Both the position numbers and the translations under genes were made by a program. From positions 1 to 64,000 of the forward strand of contig CAYRIX010000004.1 of the NCBI GenBank assembly GCA_964424555.1: 64,000 nt of DNA, read 5' to 3'. Under the pieces are notes generated by a model. That model had not been told where the DNA came from. It saw nothing but the letters and a program-made list of their open reading frames with translations, and ran no database searches. Positions 60,814 to 64,000 of the stretch are shown piece after piece. Position 1 is the stretch's first letter, and each line of letters begins with the position of its first letter. Source of the stretch: UMGS172 sp964424555 (GTDB taxonomy: Bacteria; Bacillota; Clostridia; Oscillospirales; Acutalibacteraceae).

Positions 60814-61887
60814 GTGAACATTTTGGCATGTCCTATGTGTAAAACGGCAGAGCGGAACGATAAATACTGCCCCAACTGCGGAAACTTTTATCTTATAGAC
60901 AACGAGCTTGACCTCATTTACGGTGAGTCATACCGTCGTCGTGTGGAGGTTAGGCTCAGCCTTACCGACCGATATATCATCATTCACCGCAATAAAGGAA
61001 TGGAACGAAGCAGTAACGGCTTCGGTATCATTGGCGGTGCTATTGTATCAAGCGTTGTTCTGACTGCGAGGGAGGGCAAGCTTGCTTACGGATTCTACGG
61101 TATTGACGAGATACGTGAAATAGTTTATCCTTACCGAAACAGTAAATTCAAGAAAAACAGAGCCTTAAAGGTCGTATTCAAGGACGGCAGCGATTTTATA
61201 CTGCGTGACCTTATTGAAGACCGTTTAAAGCTCATGTATCTTAGGTTGGCAAAGTGCGGTGTCACGGTTATAGACGGAAAAACCTTGAATTGCGGTGACC
61301 GTTTTTGCGATAAACCGTTTGTGACTCCCGAGACCGTTGGAGTAAGGGTATGCGCATCTGCCGCAAGGGTGATAAAAATGATGCCCGACAACTTTGCGGT
61401 CGAGCCGATTGGAACTACGAGTGCACAGCCTAAGATTCAGCTACAGCAACAACCCCAGACGTATCAGTCGCAGTCCCATCAGCAGGCAACCGCCTGTCAA
61501 CCGCCTAAAGAAAGCACTGCACCCAATACACACAAGGGTGATATACTGACGGTTTCAGAGCTAAATCTTACCGTAATGGCCTACAACGGTCTTCGACGTG
61601 CAGGCATAAGCGAAATAGGAGATCTTGTGACCCGAACACGTGAAGAGCTTAAGCTTTGCGGCATCAACGATGCGTGCATTCTTGAAATACAAACACGTCT
61701 GGCAGCAAACGGCTTGTCGTTAGCGGGTGTGGCGGCCAAGCCGAGCCAAGAGGCTACGGCAGGGTATCAGACCTCGCAGTCAGAGACTCCGAAAAGAGAC
61801 CCTGATGTGAAATTCTGCCGCAAGTGCGGTGCTAAGCTTCGCCGCTCCGACGTGTTCTGTATTGAGTGCGGAGCAGATCAAAGGTAA
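60814..61887 (+). CDS. Two-zinc-ribbon protein with RNAP alpha-CTD-like domain
   Basis: A 357-residue soluble protein. Zinc ribbon 1 has C6, C9, C19, C22. A PH-like/beta domain follows (about 40-155), then a Gln-rich linker (203-225). Residues 246-304 match the RNA polymerase alpha C-terminal domain closely (LNLTVMAYNGLRRAG, ISEIGDLVTRTREEL, LEIQTRLAANGLSL). Zinc ribbon 2 has C335, C338, C349, C352. Of the alpha-CTD DNA contacts, Arg265 is Met and Lys298/Ser299 are replaced, while Asn268 and Glu302 are kept. Starts at GTG with a weak AGAGAAGAG binding site; TTG at 60823 is an alternative. Function unknown. Confidence 0.8.
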   Translation: MNILACPMCKTAERNDKYCPNCGNFYLIDNELDLIYGESYRRRVEVRLSLTDRYIIIHRNKGMERSSNGFGIIGGAIVSSVVLTAREGKLAYGFYGIDEIREIVYPYRNSKFKKNRALKVVFKDGSDFILRDLIEDRLKLMYLRLAKCGVTVIDGKTLNCGDRFCDKPFVTPETVGVRVCASAARVIKMMPDNFAVEPIGTTSAQPKIQLQQQPQTYQSQSHQQATACQPPKESTAPNTHKGDILTVSELNLTVMAYNGLRRAGISEIGDLVTRTREELKLCGINDACILEIQTRLAANGLSLAGVAAKPSQEATAGYQTSQSETPKRDPDVKFCRKCGAKLRRSDVFCIECGADQR

Positions 61888-61909
61888 ATGTAATACACAT
61901 ATAACACAA

Positions 61910-61945
61910 AGAAGGTTCAGCATTTATGCCGAACCTTCTCTTTTT
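61910..61945. terminator. Convergent terminator
   Basis: AGAAGGTTC pairs with GAACCTTCT around a short inner stem GCA/TGC, followed by TTTTT. It separates the zinc-ribbon gene from the minus-strand AraC gene. Confidence 0.85.
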
Positions 61946-61954
61946 ACTTTTTAT

Positions 61955-62773
61955 CTACAAGCCACCGCCGCATGCTCGGGTCCGACTTGGGGTCTCACCC
62001 GTTATGCGCTTGTAATATCGGCAGAAGTAGCCCAAATTGTCAAAACCGCAGGAGTATGCCGCCTCACCCACAGTACAACTACCCTCAGCCAGCAACACTC
62101 TGGCTCGCTCAATGCGCAAATTGTTGCGGTATTGCACGGGCGACATTCCGTATTGCTTGTGAAACAATGACCTGAATGAGCTCACACTTATGCTGCAGGC
62201 TTCGGCAAGCTTGGTGACGGGCAGGTTTTCGAGATAATTCTGCTCGAGCAGCAGAACACCTGCCAGTATCTGCGGATATTTGTTGCCGTCGGCGATATTT
62301 GGTAGACCCGATTCAAAGGCTAACCCTAAAAGTCGGTATAACAGCTCCTTTCGGCGCAGGGTGGCGGCAAGTCCCTTGGCCGCCCCGCACAGCTCGAGCC
62401 GCGATACGATATTTGCCAAACGATAAGATCCGGTTTCCTCGGCAAGCACGGTTATTTCGGAGGAAAATGTCACGTCCTCGCCGTTTTTTAAGAACATATC
62501 AAAGTTGACCACCACAATGGTATTTGACGGTGCTGAATACTGCATTTTGTACCTGCAGTTTTTGGGGATGAAAACCAGTTTTCCTTCTTTGAAGACCAAC
62601 CTTTTATTATCGCACCAAAAAGTGGCCTCACCGCTGAAAACATACAGAATGCCGTGATTTTGCCTACCCACACGGCGGTGGTCGGTGGTGCGGCCAAACG
62701 GTCTGACCCCTGACATTACGGTGACCTTGCCAAGGCACACATCCTCAAACGAACGGCTGTCGATAATTTTCAT
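61955..62773 (-). CDS. AraC family regulator
   Basis: A 272-residue AraC regulator with a cupin (KEGKLVFIPKNCRYKM) and two HTHs (PVTKLAEACSISVSSFRSLFHKQ and CTVGEAAYSCGFDNLGYFCRYYKR). The start is one base after the U32-like gene's stop, so the two are translationally coupled. Confidence 0.88.
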   Translation of the reverse strand: MKIIDSRSFEDVCLGKVTVMSGVRPFGRTTDHRRVGRQNHGILYVFSGEATFWCDNKRLVFKEGKLVFIPKNCRYKMQYSAPSNTIVVVNFDMFLKNGEDVTFSSEITVLAEETGSYRLANIVSRLELCGAAKGLAATLRRKELLYRLLGLAFESGLPNIADGNKYPQILAGVLLLEQNYLENLPVTKLAEACSISVSSFRSLFHKQYGMSPVQYRNNLRIERARVLLAEGSCTVGEAAYSCGFDNLGYFCRYYKRITGETPSRTRACGGGL

Positions 62774-62774
62774 A

Positions 62775-63803
62775 CTATCCCTCGGTGTTTATAAGTACCT
62801 GCTCGAGCACCGATTCACAGTACCCGCACTTATGACACATTTTATCACAAGAGGTTGTTTTTGTAAACCAATCATCAGGGAAAGCCTTGTTGTTAATGAT
62901 ATACGGTGCCAACGCACGGCCAAAACCCGGCTCAAAAAGGTCAAGCGTGTTGCCGTGGAAGCTGTGACGGACGTAAGCATCGATAACCAACCCCGGCAAG
63001 CTGTGCATACGGGTGGCTAACTTTACGGTGTCGATAATTCCCTCATAGTTATGAAGGTCCTCGGGTCGCACCCAAGTGTTTTGCAGTAACATCGGCCAGT
63101 TGTCTTTGTTTTTGAGCGCTCGCCAACACACATAAGGATTAAAGCCTTCAACGTTCTGCACCTCGCATATTTCGGACTCGTGCGCCACCATATTGTCGTG
63201 GAAAACCTGCCCCGAGCAATGCGTGAAGCATCCGCTGTTGGCCAGCATTATCAGCTTTTTGTTATTCTTGTCGACCCATTCCTTTAGCATTTTAAGGTGT
63301 TCAAGATCTCGATTATATTCACGGCGGACGTGGAACGAATCAAACAGGTCGGAAACATACTGCATACCCTTGATACTGCCTATCCGCATATTGACCGAAG
63401 CGCGCACCTCGATCTCAGGGAAATGCTTTTTGACCGTTTCGGCAATGAAAAGGGAAGCGGTCGTGATAATGTCAACACCGCCCGTCACCTCGTTCAAATG
63501 CTGTATAACCGAAACGACCGAGTTGGCCAATTTTTCGGAGATGGAATACTGACCGTAGCAGTTGCCGTTGAACAGAAGGTCAAGCTTTACGCCCATTGCC
63601 TTTATAGCACACAGCTCCTCCTCGCAACGGCGCTGTGCCGTCCAATCGGTGTAGCCGTGACGTGTGGCAACAGGGCTTCTGCCCGTGGCAAAATCCTGCC
63701 ACGGGAAAAATACCTCTGAAATACTGTCCTTATACGTTTTTACAATTTCTGAAAACGGCTCTTCGCCGTAATCATAAAGCTGAAAGCCAACTGCAAATTT
63801 CAT
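62775..63803 (-). CDS. U32-peptidase-like iron-sulfur protein
   Basis: A 342-residue probable TIM-barrel protein. It has the general layout of the U32/UbiU group: RASVNMRIGSIKGMQYV in the middle, SGCFTHCSGQ (C192, C196), C213, and a C-terminal cluster CDKMCHKCGYC (C319, C323, C326, C329) able to hold an Fe-S centre. Members modify rRNA/tRNA or quinones by oxygen-independent hydroxylation, or are annotated as peptidases. No function assigned here. Its promoter must lie with the next gene at the right edge. Confidence 0.55.
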   Translation of the reverse strand: MKFAVGFQLYDYGEEPFSEIVKTYKDSISEVFFPWQDFATGRSPVATRHGYTDWTAQRRCEEELCAIKAMGVKLDLLFNGNCYGQYSISEKLANSVVSVIQHLNEVTGGVDIITTASLFIAETVKKHFPEIEVRASVNMRIGSIKGMQYVSDLFDSFHVRREYNRDLEHLKMLKEWVDKNNKKLIMLANSGCFTHCSGQVFHDNMVAHESEICEVQNVEGFNPYVCWRALKNKDNWPMLLQNTWVRPEDLHNYEGIIDTVKLATRMHSLPGLVIDAYVRHSFHGNTLDLFEPGFGRALAPYIINNKAFPDDWFTKTTSCDKMCHKCGYCESVLEQVLINTEG

Positions 63804-63812
63804 AAAACACCT

Positions 63813-64000
63813 TTAGTCTGTCTTAGAGTCGTCATTTTTCACCTTTGAGTTGACCGAATCAAGTCCCTCATACGGTGCCACATAGCCGTTGTCAAAGGGT
63901 GGCTGTGACCAGTCGACACTCCAAAGCTTCTTCTGACGGAAGGGATTTTCAAACTTATTCTTCAAAACTCCGCGCTTTTCAAGGCTTATCATGCAGGCAC
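63813..64000 (-). CDS. Partial gene, C-terminus only
   Basis: An open minus-strand frame running in from beyond the right edge, 61 residues, stop TAA at 63813-63815. It contains FRQKKLWSVDWSQPPFDNGY and a hydrophilic tail. I do not recognise it. It ends 10 bp before the U32-like gene, so it is probably the upstream gene of the same operon. Confidence 0.6.
   Translation of the reverse strand, partial: ACMISLEKRGVLKNKFENPFRQKKLWSVDWSQPPFDNGYVAPYEGLDSVNSKVKNDDSKTD

Overview
The window looks like the chromosomal origin region of a spore-forming, low-to-mid GC Firmicute, most likely a gut-type clostridium (Oscillospirales-like). The order dnaA-dnaN-yaaA-recF-remB-gyrB-(ycxB-like)-gyrA is the classic Firmicute origin block. 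spoVAC, spoVAE, spoVAF and spoVB mark an endospore former. AAAGGAGG-type ribosome binding sites and sigma-A promoters (TTGaca, 17 bp, TATAAT) recur throughout. Carbohydrate genes (sialidase-like, two GH16, a GH106-like enzyme), a lipoprotein serpin and several AraC regulators fit a host-associated life. No rRNA, tRNA or CRISPR array was seen.

Left part (0-18 kb): uracil uptake and salvage (uraA-upp), an esterase, a tightly overlapping operon of an AraC-like regulator, a PnuC-like transporter and a sialidase-like protein, an aldo/keto reductase, spoVAC, a serpin, a DegV protein, two paralogous GH16 proteins opposite an AraC regulator, then divergent spoVB and spoVAF-spoVAE.

Middle (18-39 kb): two parS sites, parA-parB, serS, an acyl-ACP thioesterase, a VanZ-like and a GNAT gene, surface proteins, a fused ABC transporter, a YfhO membrane protein, an AbrB-like regulator behind a long structured leader, yfbR, a PASTA pseudokinase, rsmE, a REP-associated (RAYT) transposase, a MATE exporter, an ECF S-component, tcdA and ttcA.

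Origin block (39-49 kb): dnaA, an oriC in the dnaA-dnaN gap (DnaA boxes, DnaA-trio-like repeat, AT-rich stretch), and replication/topology genes. The rpmH-rnpA-yidC-jag-mnmE-mnmG block that often flanks dnaA is absent; parAB lie 20 kb to the left and point toward dnaA.

Right part (49-64 kb): metallo-hydrolase, SLOG protein, Lrp regulator plus MGMT-like protein, GH106-like enzyme, AraC-MATE operon, holB-ricT-purC on the minus strand, DeoR-sugar phosphate transporter operon, a zinc-ribbon protein carrying a domain like the RNA polymerase alpha C-terminal domain, and an AraC/U32-like operon running off the right edge.

The most interesting items are: (1) a leader RNA before the AbrB-like gene with mutually exclusive hairpins, one a strong terminator; (2) GTAG-hairpin repeats plus a RAYT whose own reading frame carries an inverted pair of the repeat; (3) the alpha-CTD-like module in a non-polymerase protein; (4) a PASTA pseudokinase that has lost all three catalytic motifs; and (5) an unusual oriC with repeated TTATTAACA nonamers.
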